A DNA stretch of 64,000 nt from Trogon surrucura (taxonomy: Eukaryota > Chordata > Aves > Trogoniformes > Trogonidae): positions 12,756,689 through 12,820,688 of the forward strand of contig CM036658.1 in NCBI GenBank assembly GCA_020746105.1, written 5' to 3'. Below the pieces are notes generated by a model. The model was given only the letters and a program-made list of their open reading frames with translations, was not told where the DNA came from and searched no databases. The position numbers and the translations under genes were made by a program. Below, one piece after another: positions 12,033 through 25,446 of the stretch. Every line of letters starts with the position of its first letter. Position 1 is the first letter of the stretch.

Positions 12033-12210
12033 CATTATTAGCTCACTCGGTTAGAGTGTGGTGCTGATAACACCAAGGTCGCAGGTTTAAACCCCATTGG
12101 GTCCCCATGCGCTGCCTGATCTAGTTGAGAGATGTCTCTGCACTTGACAGGGAGGTTGGATAAAATGATCTCTAAGGTCTGTTCCAGCCTAGGCCATTCT
12201 ATGATTACAT
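12033..12210 (+). mobile_element. tRNA-Ile-derived SINE with a CR1-type 3' tail
   Basis: The first 80 bp are a degraded tRNA-Ile. They show an A-box-like TTAGCTCACTCGGTTAGAG, an anticodon arm GTGCTGATAACACC with GAT in the anticodon position, the AAGGTCGC variable region, and a B-box-like GGTTTAAACCC. The 5' acceptor strand does not pair with the 3' side, so this is not a working tRNA gene. Directly after it comes about 95 bp of CR1 3' end: GATCTAGTTGAGAG, GACAGGGAGGTTGGAT, GATGATCTCTAAGG-like and CCATTCTATGATT. A tRNA head joined to a LINE tail defines a SINE moved by that LINE. To my knowledge such a tRNA-Ile/CR1 SINE (TguSINE1) is described in zebra finch. Confidence 0.82.
12040..12100 (+). 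promoter_or_regulatory. RNA polymerase III A and B boxes of the SINE head
   Basis: The internal promoter inherited from tRNA-Ile is still readable: an A box (TAGCTCACTCGG) near 12039-12050 and a B box (GGTTTAAACCC) near 12084-12094, about 34 bp apart, which is normal tRNA spacing. The B box differs from the GGTTCGANNCC consensus at position 5, so promoter activity is probably reduced. Confidence 0.6.
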
Positions 12211-12696
12211 GATTATTATTTGGAAATAATAATCATGCATATTTTCCAAGGTACTTTTAATTTAAGTTACCCTGTGATTCTACTAAAATCTTAAGCAACT
12301 TGTCACTGTTACTTAAAGATATTAAACATGACTCATAGGATGTGCCGAAGGCTATGAGGAAGACAGTGAATGGCCACATCAAGAATTTTTAAACTCAGCA
12401 CTCAATCTAATCTGGATACACAAGCATAAGACCTTTTTTTTTTTTTTTTGATGCAGAAAAAGTAGTATATCTAATCACAAAACAGCCAATAAGTTTAAGC
12501 ATTGTCATCGGCTTCATTTATTCACTGAACTTGTCACAGCACTTTATTACAGTAAGTGAGTATAATACATATTTAAGGCACAATACTTTTCCTGGGAAAA
12601 AGCATGTGTCAGAGGTGTTGAAACTCAGAAAGATGGGCCTGCCACTGTAGAGTTGCATAAGATTTACTACGTTCTTTTTCCTTTGTTATCTAGGAA
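12211..12696. other. Unique spacer between two CR1-type tails
   Basis: Non-coding. It holds a 16-bp T run near 12434-12449 and nothing else recognisable. Confidence 0.6.
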
Positions 12697-12808
12697 TTAG
12701 CCTGATCTAGCTGAGAGGCTTCCCTGTCCATGACAAGGAGGTTGGATTAGATGATCTCTAAGTTCCCTTTCAGCCTAGGTCATTCTATGATTCTGTGATT
12801 CTATTATT
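12697..12808 (+). mobile_element. Short CR1 (or CR1-tailed SINE) 3' end
   Basis: About 110 bp that match the last part of CR1: CTGATCTAGCTGAGAGG, ACAAGGAGGTTGGATTAGAT, GATCTCTAAG, then CATTCTATGATTCTGTGATT. It lines up with the tail of the SINE at 12033-12210 nearly from the SINE's own tRNA/tail junction, so it may be a 5'-truncated copy of that SINE and not of the LINE. No tRNA part is present to decide this. Confidence 0.8.
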
Positions 12809-15800
12809 TTCTTTGAAGCTTATGTGTCTGTAAGTCAGCTTAATTCCTCAATTCAGTCTTATCTTTCCTACAGTGTAACATTATTTCTATTCACCCTATG
12901 CTCATACAATATACTCTTCCTGAAATGTCTTTGTTTCCTTTCAGTAACGAAAGCGCTGAAGAGCTTCTCACTCCAAGGATGTATTTATATTGAAATATTC
13001 TTTCCAATTACACTGCTTTCAGTAGAAAGCCTAGCATGACATTTGGTTAGAGAAATGAGCCTTTTTAACTTGCTGAGCCCCAGAGAATTTCAATTTAATC
13101 ATACATTCCTAGGAAATTATTCCCCTTCCATTTTTTTATTTATCTAAGTCTAAATCCCAGGCTGCAGGAGAGAAGCTGAAAAACAAAAAAATGGCAGGAG
13201 ATGAGCAAATCAAAGAAGCAATGCTTGAAAACCAGCTTTATTGTGCCATTATAAGCCTCCTTAATTAAGTATAAAGGGAAAAACACATCAGGGAAAATAT
13301 CAAATCACTGTCGAAATGCCCAAAGAAAGAGGAATCTCACTTGACTTGTACAAAAGCAGAGAAATCACACTGATGGCTGCCACTGGGCACGTCTTCTTGG
13401 CATGGCACCAACAGCAGGGAAGGTGCTGGTGATTCACGGAGTGGGAAACCCAGCATCGAGGTGGCGTCCCTGATGTCAGCCCCTGCATATTCAAGGAAGG
13501 CAACTGCCCCAACAGCACCCACACATGTCGGTACCAGTCATCTCCCTTCCCTGCCACCAAGCCATGGTTGCAGTCATGTTTGTAGGCTGGGAGGTGGAAA
13601 GCAATCTCCCTGAGGGGTCAGCAGTCCCAGAGCAGCCTTTATATAGGACACGAACCAAGGCCCTGTACTTCTCTCACTGCTGTTATTTGTCATTTCTAAT
13701 AACATCATGAAATAAATTATAAAACTGGTGTTGCCATTTTACCAACAAGACCTGTATTCTACCAGCAACTCTCTGCTAGACAGCGTTATCCTAGAAGTGC
13801 CAAAAAGGTATCAACATAGCAAAAATAGCAAGCAAATCAGAGTTTGAAATGAATTAGGACAAGAAAAGTAAAGATGAAGCCCTTGATGTCCAGCTGCAAT
13901 ACCACTGGTGGAGGCGAAGATCACAGAAAAGTATGAGCCAAAGCAGAAAGAAATGACATTATGTATTAGACAAGTTTCCACCACATTCACTAATGACAAG
14001 CAGAAATCAAAGCAAATGCAGAACCAGAACAAAAGTGAGAATTTTCTTTCCAAACACATCATGGGAATACAATTGCAGGAGCTGGAGGTTTGCCGGTGCA
14101 TTGGACAGGAAACCAGGTGTCTCATAAAACAACCACCTCCAAAAGTCCTGTGCAGTGGCCAGAAAGCCTCTGTTATCAAAGAGGAGAGAGACAGCTTGAC
14201 TATGCAGACTAGAGTCTGAAAAAAATGTGGATATTTAAGCTCTGCATGTGTGGTAAGTATGACCCAAATATTGCCATGGACATAAACCCAGCCAGCAGAG
14301 ATCATCCTGGATGAGGAAATGAAAGAAGGTGGCAGCAGTTCTCTATTTTTATTCTTCTTTTTCCTCTTAATGGGGGGGGGTTTAGAAATCAGTAATCCAT
14401 AGACCTTGTTGTCGGTTTAAGTTTTCAGTCAACAGCTGTTAGAGCACAAAGCTTGCAGAAGCAGAAGCATAAATACTTTTTTTTCTTATTCATTGTTAGG
14501 GATAGCCTATATTTCATGTAAAGACCCTGGGATAGAAGGCAATAATCTACTTAATTTTCCTTTATTTTCTTCACCCAATATACAGTATGTTATTTGTACA
14601 AAACATGAACACATCCGATAACAATTTCAATCAAGGACAAAAGAAATTTAATTCACCTGTATATGAATGCAAGAGCTTCTGAACCTGTGACTTTCTAGAG
14701 GAAAGGACAAAACCAGCTCACCTATAAGAGCTTGAGACATCTTTCCAAATAATAAATCAAAAAGATTTCAGAGATTAGCTTTTAAACAAAGCACTGTAAT
14801 TGAAAGAGGACTGTGTACCTGAAATGTTTCTGTGTCCTGGAGCCACCCGGCTTGTTGAAGGACAGCAAGTTTTCATGCAGGTTAGCTAAAGAGAGGCCAA
14901 GACCTGGGACTGTGTACAAAGTTTTGTTCATTACCACTGCTTTTCTTTCAGCTCTGAAACTTTGGATTTTGGAGATATCACAAAACATCTTCCTCCACAG
15001 TTCATCAGTCTTATTTCGTGACAGCTCGTATATTACAGATTATTTTTCTTTGACACATATATGTGTTTTCTCAACTTTTAGTCTGAGAAGTGACTTGGAT
15101 GCAGAAGCTGTTTCAAAATCCTGCTATCTGCCCAGGAGAGAACTTCACAAACAGCATACAGGCAGGTTTATGCAGACTATGCTGGAGCTGTGCAAAAATT
15201 ACCCATCTCAGCATAGATTTTACCTGGTCACATTTACTAAATGGGAACAAAAAGCCCCTCAGATGAGACTTCTGCTAATCACTTGCACACTGACTCCGGA
15301 CAAGCCAAGCCACTTCTCTTCATGGTCTCCACGCAACGGTCTCTGCAACCTGGTGCAGAGTATTCTACAAACCCATCAGTCTTTCCCAGTTCTATTAGCT
15401 CCTAAGAAAAGGTTTAATAAAATTAACACCAAAGACTTCAGCTTTCTCAGAGCTCTTACAAAAGGTATTAGAACCAAAAAGAGACTGAGATGAGAGGCAA
15501 TTACACACCTCGGTACAAAGGTATAACACAAGGTTTTCTGCACTCACTGTTGTGCTGCTGCATGTCAGAGTCACAGGCATGAACCCACTGCTCCACTCTG
15601 GCACTCCCAGAAACGCCATCTCATCCAGTGGAACAAGGACATCTATATTGGACTCACTGAGTACACTTGAATGAAAAAAAAGGTGAACTTTCATCATGTC
15701 GGTCACAGTATTTCAAGGTATTCACAGCCACAAGGGTGTTGCGAGGAGCTCTGCAACCTGCATGATGAATCATAGCAATCTCAGAGGCAGCAGAGACCCC

Positions 15801-18800
15801 CTGCCCACCCTACCTGTGGGTCCCTATAAGTATCTTCTGTGCGAGACGAGCTCAGATGGTTGCTTCAGGTAAGAAAATAGCTGGCAAATGATGCTTTCCA
15901 ATCTATTGTACTTCGCACTTCAGCATTGCCATGATTTAGACCCAAAATGTACATGTCGTATGTTTAAAGGAGTCTAGACTTGAAAAGATATTTTCTAGAA
16001 GACATTGATAAGTTTAGGCCACTTTGGGGGGATTTTTCAGTAATCTGCAGACAGCACACATATATAATGCAATTACATAGTTATATTTACGTATCAGTGA
16101 GTACCCAATTTTCACCTCAAATACAGAACAAATTTGGTTTCTAACATCACTCACAAGTCGTTGAAATAATCTTTTTGGGTTTGTTTTTCTTCTGAAGCTT
16201 TCAGAGTGAGATGAAGTTTTGTACAAATTCATTAACTTCAGTAAAGAAGGCAGAATGTTACTTTCAGTCAGAACACAATGTACACACGATGTTGAGTGAA
16301 AAATAACATGAGGAAATGGCTTTTCAGAAGACCTAGCCCCTTCTGCTTTAGGAATAGACAGATCAAATCCTCATGTAGGCATGTACACTGCTTTTGGAAG
16401 TCCCAGTTCACCTGTTTTTTTCCTTTGCAATCTAACTGGCTACACAGAGTTGTTTCTGCAAAAGTCATATGAAAGGGCCAAAGTGGAAATTTTGGTCCAG
16501 GGCTTCAGTTCAGCAGTGGTGATGAATGATTAAGTTTATGTCATCACTCTTTGTCTCCTTAAAACATATGTGTTCCCGCATGAGCATTCCTTCTTGTGCT
16601 ATACAGTGAAAGTTTTCTAATCTTCATCTCTCTTAAAATTGTAGGTTTTTATTTTACAGGAAACATCAAGTGCACAGGCAAGCGAATTATGTTACCAGCT
16701 TGAATTAATGCCTTTCTGGTGAACTATGTCACAGTATTAAAAATACGGTGTTTCTCAAATGCCAGCAAAAAGCAACCTTGAAAGAGTATTTGCAGTCACA
16801 ACAAACACAGAAGTACGTATGTGTAGAAATGCGATCAAGGTCTTTTACCTCTTTTTTTAGGGAGTCATTCAAATTAAGCAAAAAGAAATTGTCTAGACCC
16901 AGCAAAGAAAAAGAACCTACACTTAATTACAAGATCTTTCCATTTCATAACTCATATAATTGGTTTTTTCTTAAACTCCACTTGCAGATACACCTCTTCC
17001 CATTACTATCCGTGCAAAAAACTTATAGACAGCATCGTTAGCAAAATTTTAACAGCATGTCCTTGCTCTTCTTGTTTTCCATGACTAACTGAACAAGCAG
17101 CAGCAACTAGGCAATAGATTGATTAAAAAAAATATTAAATCCAAGGAAACATTTGCAGGCATTGCCTGTTGATTCAGCCTAGCCATTAAATGTCTGCAGT
17201 ATCTTTCCAGGAACTCCTATTCACTTACCAAACAGCAATATCCTGTTCTCAAGAACTACCTTGGCAGGCCTTATGAACACCAAGAACTATCACAGGTACT
17301 AGGAATTTAAGGGAAAATTTTCAGCAGTTATTGCAGATGATAGCAGTTAAAATATTTTCTCCTCTATTTTACATATGGAAGAAAAATCACATCAATTTGT
17401 TACATGAAATTCAGAGAAGCCCGTCACAGAAGAAAATACAGTGAACTGCAAGTGAAGAAAAAGGGATATAGCTGAAAAGAAAAAAAATTAAAACTAGCCA
17501 GGTAGCAGAAGGCACTTTTCTCCTAAAGTAGTCAGCAGAAGGTAGCCTGTGCTTTAGCAGAAGAGAAAGGATTTCCTTACGGGGCTATGCAACCAAGTAC
17601 AGAAGACTTTTTTCCCTTCAACAAACCCACACCACTCCCTCCTTGGCCTCACTCCCAATACTCAAGGTCTGCATGAACTTCCCTCAAAAAAAAAACCCAG
17701 TCCCTCCAGTCCTCAATGTGTCCACCCAGGCACAAAACAAGCACTCATGGACAAATCTCAAACTCTGAGTAAAAAAAGCCATTAAAGTCACTGAACGTCT
17801 TTTCCACGTGTGCATCTTGACAGTTCTCTAACTATTGCCTCTCTGACTTGTCTTTGACTGACAAAAATAGCTGATTTTCCCCAACCTCCACCCAGGAGAG
17901 GGACTTATGGGTAGATCCTCACACTTCAGTGACCCTCCAAGATCGGCAACATTTTGTGGAGGTGTCAGCATCAGATGAGAAACAGTTCATCCTGTGGATT
18001 TTCGCAGGCAAGATTTGCTTCTTCCCTGTGGTGTACAATATGTATAGGACAGCCTCCAAACTGAACAGCACCTTGTTGGTCTGAAAGGAGAGTTTTGACT
18101 TAATTTCAGAAACAGGGAGAAATGAGTCACAGCATCTGTATTTTCAGGAGTTACTTGGTACCAGAAAAAAAAAGATGAGCTCTGCTGCAAACATTGGTCT
18201 GCTCTTGCAGCCTAGAGTATGTGATACAGCAGGGATTTATTTTTCTTTTTTCGTTTATCTGCAGCTGATTCATACAATTGTGTTATTTCCCTCTGTTGTT
18301 GTTTAAGAACAGCAAAGTCAATAAATCTGTGCAGATTTATTCCCTCTGAAAAGTCAAGCTAATTAGGATCCACCATCCCCAATTTTCCTTATCTATTCCC
18401 TAAGATATACACAACAGTAATAATCATAATTTTTAAAGAGGATACTAAAAACCTAGCTAAAAATAGGACAATCTGCCACAGCTGCAGGTGCCAAGCCATT
18501 CAGTTCACGCATATGCTGCCACTAATGTATCACAAGCCGAGCGACGTCTGGACCAAGAATGCTGCCGTGGATCCAGCCTCAGACACTCAGGAGATAGATG
18601 GCAGAGTGTTTATACATTGTGGATTCACCTCTCACTTGTGCTCAAGGTATAAGTTAACATCATGGATGGAATACAGCAGAAGATGATGCAGGGGTAGCAG
18701 GATGAAAATTGCTGTGCCTGCCCCATGTGCTCTCAGGGTAACCACCCAGGGTTGAAGCTGTGGGCAGGGGTATATGAGGAATAAGCATCTTCCTGCAGCA

Positions 18801-21800
18801 GCTTTCTGCTCCAAAACTCTGGCTGCATCTACAGAGCTTAAATCTGTTTTCACCTCCTGTCATTTCAACAGAAACAAAATCACAAGTACTGCTTTTCTAC
18901 CATAGTTTGCTGTCTTATCATACAACTCTTGTGCTAGTAGGAGTTTTGCTGTAATACAGTAGTCACTGAGGCACAGCAAAGACTGGGAGTAAGGAAAAGG
19001 TCTAATACATTAGCTCTCACCACTGTTGAATCAGTATATGTAATCCTTTGCCGTTAGTTCAGACAGTAATGAATGAAAGGCACTGGTAAATTACACTACA
19101 GAGTTATAGATGTCAAAGAAATCTTGCAACAGTAGAAATCACAAGTCTCGCTTCACTTTCACATACATTTTACAAGAAGCTCAGTAGGATTACTCTAAAT
19201 TTACAGCTGAATTGAGAATCAGAGCCAGAAATATCACAATCTGGTATAAAGAGTTCACACAAGACTTTGTTTTAAAGACAGGTTTCTCAGATGCAGGAAT
19301 CAATAAAAATCATTTCAATGCGTTATGTGTCCACCTGTCTTAGCAGGGAAATTTCAGAGTTCCTCTGTGTTTCAGTAAACTCTTGCCTTCCTTTTATTAA
19401 TTTGTTGTATTTCAGATCTCTTTGTTTAGTCTTTTTGATACACCAACAGCCTTTTCTCCAGCTCTCTATCTTAACATTTATAATAGTTAATATTTCAGAT
19501 TTTTTTTTATTAAGTAATTATTCTAAAAGCCTTATTTTTGTTAAAGGAACTGTTCCCATGGAAGCAAATAGCAAAATTCCAGAGTGAGTAGCATCCTGCC
19601 CAAATTGATGTTCTTATTTTGTACATCCCAAATATAAAAGCAATACCCTCATGATCTAAGTTTAGCTTAATTTAACCTTGAAACTGTTAAAAACAGAACA
19701 CCTTCTGTATTCATGTTGAGTCCCTTTCAACCATGTCTGTTGAAAATAAATCAAATTATTTCTTCCCACTCTCCCTCCATTTGGTACAATGTGGTGTTAT
19801 TATTTCAACCTACACAAGGAATATTTTCAATCAGTGTCTAAAATATGATGCTGGTAACTGCTGATGCAGCTCCTACATTCCTAAAATTAATATCCTGCTT
19901 TTCATTTCTGCAAGTCATCGGGATTTTGGCTCTGGGCTGAGGACGGCCACCCCTCACCTCACCACACAGGAACCTGAGCCCAGGGGGTGCAGCCACAGAC
20001 AATGTCCCTGGCTGGGGGGAACATCCAGGATTTTATGCTTTCGGCAGGGATGCTTCATCCATCTGCATGAGCAACATGGGCTCTCCCACAGGCTGCAAAC
20101 TGTAACATGCATTTCCAGAGCATGCGAGGCATCACCGCCAAGACAGACCTGTGTGCACTAAATACCTCCTCAGATGTCACCACTTGTTCTCCTCCAAGGA
20201 CGCAGTCTTCTGTTTCCTTTCATTCTGTGCAATTTCTTTGTTAGCTTTCCAGTGTCTTTTGGAAGGAAGAAATGCAGACCGGGAGTATTGCTTCAACTGC
20301 TTCAATTTATGGTTTCACTTAAGCTGATAAAGTTTGGATTTCCCAGGTGTCAAACATGCTTTACTCCAAGGCTTTAACTCAGAGGTCACAAAGAAGCATC
20401 AAGTGAAAATATCATGATCATAATGCAGGATACATCTTGGAGAGGTACGGAGGAACGAAGCTCTGGTTTAGATAGTCTTCTAACAGACACCCAGCATATT
20501 TCAACCTCCTTCCTCTCTTAAAAGGTAATAAAACGTAACTTTTCTAGACATTGTGTAGGTGATTACCTTCAAACAACATCGTGAAAACAGTGTGGGTAGA
20601 GCATTGGAAAAGCTGTAAATCTCAACTCATGTTATATTAAGGAAAGAGAAATATTAGTCATATCAAAGTGCTAAACTACTTGAACTGCCACCGGGTATTG
20701 GAAATCATGTTTTCCCTAAATTGGCCACTGCACACTCAGTAATACAGTCACTTGCAAAGCCTAAAACATGCTGCAAATTATGACCTGCTTGTGCTGCTCA
20801 AGTAGAGATAATTCTCCTAAGCCTTGCACAATAGACGACGTACAGCCTTAATAGAAATCCACTCTTCTGAAAACCTTAATATTTTCATTTCGTTCTTATT
20901 TCTTCCAGTTGGTGACCCAGTTTTGTAATAGAACAGGACTTTTCCGAACTTGACTGAGTTTTTTGAACCAGGAGTGTGAGGTCTTCAGAAGACACCAACA
21001 GAGCCTGCAAAACAGCATCTGAGAAGTGTTTTGCCTGCACCATCACAGGAGGCAGCATCCCACCTGGCATGCCTGGTTCCCATGCCAGACCACCTGCATC
21101 TCACCAGCTGCAACAGCCACCTCACAGGGTCACATCAAGGAACACGACCCTGCACTCCAAAGCAAAAGTCACCCTTCCCACCCCCAGAAAATACCAGCAC
21201 CGTCAAGAGGTCTGCTGGAAAGAGGTGCCAGACCTTGCAGTTATGACTGTTGCCCCAGAAACAGCTTTGGGAAAGGAGGGCTGGAGATCCTATGGTACCA
21301 GCTAAGGGAGGCACATACCTGTGCTTTAAACAATCAGGACACACACATTGACCACAAAACACTTCTGAGAGCAGGAATCATTCTTGATTGCATGGCACAC
21401 CTTCATTCTGTGTGAAGCAACGAGTGGCACACTGCTGGTTTGAGAGGGTTCACCCATTACACAAGGTGAAGTTCTGGCCTTACAGATCTGTAGCATCTTT
21501 TTTGTTGTTTATCTTTTCCCTGAAGCCACTGACAATAGGAGCTTTTATATGTGGTGTGGACAGAGGAAATGAAAATTGAAAACAAGAAGCAGGTGTTTCT
21601 CTGGGAAAAAAAAAAAAAAAATGGTTGATGGAACACAGAGATTGTCTCTCTGTTTTCTGAATAATTTCAGAAATAATTTCTCTATACCTATTTTCATACA
21701 AGACATTTACTAATTTTCCACACATTTCCAAATTGGTAACCCTATCCATTACCCAAATGCCAAGCATCAGATTGTGGCAGCTGGTTGGAAAACAGTTTAA

Positions 21801-24800
21801 TCTCCTTCAGACAGTTTCAAATCCGTAATTGTATAAAGGTACAGCCAGGTAAGATATCATCAAAATATTAACTTCAGGGCAAATGGGATGTCAGATGCCA
21901 TCAAGAACTCCTGAAGTTACCAGGACACACTCCAAGGAAATCCCTTGGTTTTTTGATGTCACTCCATACCAGAGCATATTGGCACTAGGGCACGTCACAG
22001 GAAATGTGAGCCCCCTCCAAAGCACCTCCCAGTAAAAGCTGTGATTCTTCTCCAGCTGATGTGAACATCATACAGTATATGCAGTGATTAATGGATGGAT
22101 CACAAGAAGTTGATGTAGTCAGGCAGCAAACAGCTAGAGACTACCCAAAGGCAAAAGGGAGACTGATGCTTTTGAAGGAGGCCCAGACTGAAGGACTGAA
22201 TTACCATCATAACATTTATTCTTCATGCTGCTAAAGTAATTACTCCATTTCAAAGACAGTGTCCAGGATGTAACTGGCTTTAGTTTATCTACCTTCTCTT
22301 CCCTGTATATGCAGCACTTGCCTTGCTAGAAAAGAAGAGTCCATTCCAGCTTCTCCTTTTGGTGGCAGCTGTTAGCAGGAGCTTCAGAAGGATGTGCAAG
22401 AATTCTCACAATGAGTAGTCTGATAGCAACTTGCTTATAGGAAAACTTACTATTCGGTATCAAGTACCTAGAATTTGGCTTATTACCAAAAAAACTCAGT
22501 TAAAATCCTCATTGTTTTCCATCTTATTTATGACAAATCCCCCCAGTCTGTACTCTTCACACTTGAAATTTTTCTCCAGTCCATCCAAAATTAAACTGAT
22601 AAAATACTTTTTTTCTCAGCGTCTTTGAATCTCCATATTCTCCCTTTGCATTCCCTTTCCCTGGTGGAAATCTAGAATGTTGCATTATGTAATTCTGCCA
22701 TTCCCTTTACAGAATGTCACGCCCTATATACTGTTGAAATTATGAACAACTGAATTTTCCGGTAGCACAAGGACATGCTAATAGTGCCAAGATTTTGAAA
22801 TGTCAAAAAATACTCTGGCCAGGAAAAGAAACAGAAGTAAAAATCTGACACTGTGGGAAATATACCAAAATACAGCGCTTAAAAATTATCTTGATCTTTT
22901 AAGTCACAAAACACATTTTATTCTGAAGAATTTAACAAAAATTTCAAAACATGCCACTTACAAAATGTAAAAAACCACAAGCTTTAAAAGCTTTTTAGCT
23001 TTAAATGAAATAAATAAATTAAAAAAAAAGCCCTCACATCTTTTTAAACAATCACAATGAATCTGTCCTTAAAAACAATTTTGTTTTCCTAGAAGAGCCC
23101 TCTCTGGTGAAAAAAAAAGTCAGCATTTCTCTTTTTTGAGTTTACCAAACTTGGCTTTCCCACCTCCAGCTTGACAAGATACCAATGGCTTCAAGAACAC
23201 TTAGTCTCTTCCTGTTTACAACGGCTACCTCTCATTTATGTATCATTTTATTTGTCATCTTAGGGCTTCCCAAGCCAATATGGTTTAAGTTTGCCTGGGT
23301 GAATGACATTTATGGATACATTGCTGAAATTTGCATCGTCCACCCCTGCCTTACGATTTGCCTCCAGCTGCTATGGTTGAAATTTTTGCAGGAACAGTGA
23401 GTTTCCTGTCGGGGATCGACCCGGCCTCAGTGTGGCAGCAGCATAGACTGGCCGCCACCTTCTGGTGCCCTTGCCAGTGCTAATGGGGACACAGACCAAC
23501 CCTTTACCAACTTTAGCAAACCTTGTGTCTGACGCTGTGTGTAAATAGTAGAGGTTTCCTCTCAGTGCTAGAAAATTGGAAAATATTGTGCTTATAGTTA
23601 GTAACAAAGATAATATCTTCAAATGATTCCTTGAACTTTATTGTTATACTAAACTGGATAACTTCCAAAACAATCATGAAATTGTGATTTTCTTTCCATT
23701 GGAAGATTTCACACTTCTTTATTTTCCCCTTCAAAAATCCCTTTCAGAACGTATTTGCTGTTACTCCTTTCTGCCTACATCCATACTACTCCTTTCATAG
23801 CTTGAAGTTCTTGACTCTCACACTGGACTTCCTGAAACTCCTACAAGAACTGTGATACGAACTAACATTAAAAGGAAAACAGGAGATTAACCATGGCAGA
23901 GTGGAGTTCCCACCATGCCATCTGCCCTTGCAGAGTCCCACAGCTCTCAGGGGAGGAATTAGTTTTTGAGTGCTGATGATTCATGAGACGTTTCGGGTTT
24001 CCCAGACCCGACAACCCAGCTGCTGGGAAGGATATGTGTGAGCAGGGTGATGTTTAAGGAGGATGACCTGGAGCTGCAGGAGGGCCAGACTTAGGTCTGG
24101 TGCTCAGCTCCGCCACCCCCATGCAGAAGATACTGCACAGTATGACTCAGCCCAGTCCTGCTCTCCTTCACTGTGTGCTCCCACTACGTCTCCAGGCTGA
24201 TGTGATCCTGATGCAACTCCAATTACATCACCCACACCATGTAACAGATCAGCAAGATGACTGAGGATAATAGGAAACAGAGCTGGAGCAAAAAAAGTAG
24301 GTTTCCATTTTCAGTCACCCATAAGGAACTTTTGAAGTTCACTTAAAATTTAACAGGACAACTCTCTTGGGCAAGCCAGGCTATGCAATTGCTTTGTGAT
24401 AGCAAGGATATGCAACTACTGCCCTCCACTCCTACTTACATATTCTTTGGCTTGTATTCTTCATATTCCATTTTCAACTTATCTGAGGGGAGGCTGAGGA
24501 GATAAGAGTGGTTTAGGATTAACACCACTGCTGCAACTCCCACTGCTGCGGCAGCACTGACTCCCTCCACGATCTGCTCGGAACTGAAGTACAGTGACCC
24601 AGCATGGGGAAGTAGGCTGGCTTAGGGCTCTCGCTAGAACATGAAAACAAAGTACTTAATGAAAAGTCCTTGCACGATAAAGTAATTCTCTTTAGGAATG
24701 TGCACACTCTTGTCTGCATATCCGTTTTAGGTTTTTGTTGTAAGCCACTAGCCAACACCATAAACAAACTTCTTTCCAGAACAGGGCTTTGGACCAGGCT

Positions 24801-25045
24801 TGATCATAAGTTAAAATCAGGAAGGGCAAACTTGTTGTGTGTTTTAAACCCATCTCAAAATGAGTTATCCTAGGTATCCTAGAACAAATATTGCTCATTT
24901 TACTTTAAACAGCACAATCATGAATTTCAAAGCAATTAATTGCACCAATTAAATTTACCGGCTTTGACAAGAAAGATTGTTCAATGAATGACAACTTAGA
25001 CCAAACTCTCCCTCAGTTTGCTGCATCTCATTACCTAAGATAAGC
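12809..25045. other. 12-kb stretch with no recognised transposon or gene
   Basis: The longest repeat-poor interval in the window. Several open stretches are 100-226 codons long (for example 14813-15493 plus and 13811-14305 minus), but none shows a known domain. The longest has no in-frame ATG until 15170. Slightly GC-richer patches lie near 19920-20170, 21000-21260, 23400-23480 and 23880-24260. Homopolymers: G9 at about 14372-14380 and A16 near 21606-21621. The absence of young insertions could reflect conserved regulatory content, an undetected exon, or chance. Confidence 0.6.
25040..25045. repeat. Target-site duplication, left copy (ATAAGC)
   Basis: ATAAGC immediately precedes the TG of the solo LTR and is repeated exactly at 25447-25452. 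A 6-bp duplication is typical of alpha- and betaretroviral-type (class II, ERVK-like) integrases. Confidence 0.9.
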
Positions 25046-25446
25046 TGTAGAGGAATTTCTTCTGGAGCAGAGGCGTGGTATAACTTTAAAAGTGTGGACA
25101 ACCCAGCTTAGGCCTAAACAGAGGCTCTGTCCTTGAAGCTGCCCTGGAACACAGGGAGGAGGAGGTTTTATCTGTTTTGTGAGAGCTTTGCTAGATGCTT
25201 GGCTGGAGGTGCTGGCCCCGGGGGGAGAAGGGGGGGCGAGAGCTGCCTGCCTAGCTGAATGGCACTACCCAATAAAACGCTGGCGTGTGTAAACCTGTAA
25301 CTGACCAACTCTGTTAAGGGGCAGGCGCGGGGACGCTGCTGAACTGTATATATTGAGCTGTCCGGAGCAATAAAGGGAGGACGATCTGTAGCCATATTGG
25401 TGTGATGATTGTTACCTTGGCCGGCTCTCCGAGGGGACCCTCTTCA
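25046..25446 (+). mobile_element. Solo LTR, class II (ERVK-like) endogenous retrovirus
   Basis: A 401-bp element bounded by TG...CA with imperfect terminal inverted repeats (TGTAGAGG at the left, CCCTCTTCA at the right) and flanked by the perfect 6-bp repeat ATAAGC. Orientation is plus: a TATA-like TATATATT near 25347, then an AATAAA polyadenylation signal at about 25369, with U5-like sequence after it. No primer-binding site or internal gag/pol/env sequence follows the CA end, so the provirus was reduced to one LTR by LTR-LTR recombination. An earlier AATAAAA at 25271 is probably incidental. Identical duplications suggest modest age. The subfamily is not known to me. Confidence 0.9.
25345..25375 (+). 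promoter_or_regulatory. LTR core promoter and polyadenylation signal
   Basis: The TATATATT motif near 25347-25354 is followed about 15 bp later by AATAAA (25369-25374). This compact U3/R arrangement is as found in short avian retroviral LTRs. Activity is not implied. Confidence 0.6.

Noticed and set aside
12033..12113. Functional tRNA-Ile gene
   Set aside because: The acceptor stem does not pair, the B box is altered, and the sequence continues directly into a CR1 tail. It is the head of a SINE.
13811..14305. 164-codon minus-strand frame overlapping a 103-codon plus-strand frame
   Set aside because: Antiparallel open frames in the same DNA with no recognisable domains; treated as chance.
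14813..15493. 226-codon open stretch on the plus strand, the longest outside the LINEs
   Set aside because: It opens with GTG, not ATG; the first in-frame ATG is at 15170, leaving about 108 codons. No domain, signal peptide or family resemblance was seen. Probably chance, though a conserved exon cannot be excluded without comparison to other birds.
23440..23475. CTCF-like motif (GCCACCTTCTGGTG) in a small GC-rich patch
   Set aside because: Several core positions differ from the CTCF consensus; too weak to annotate.
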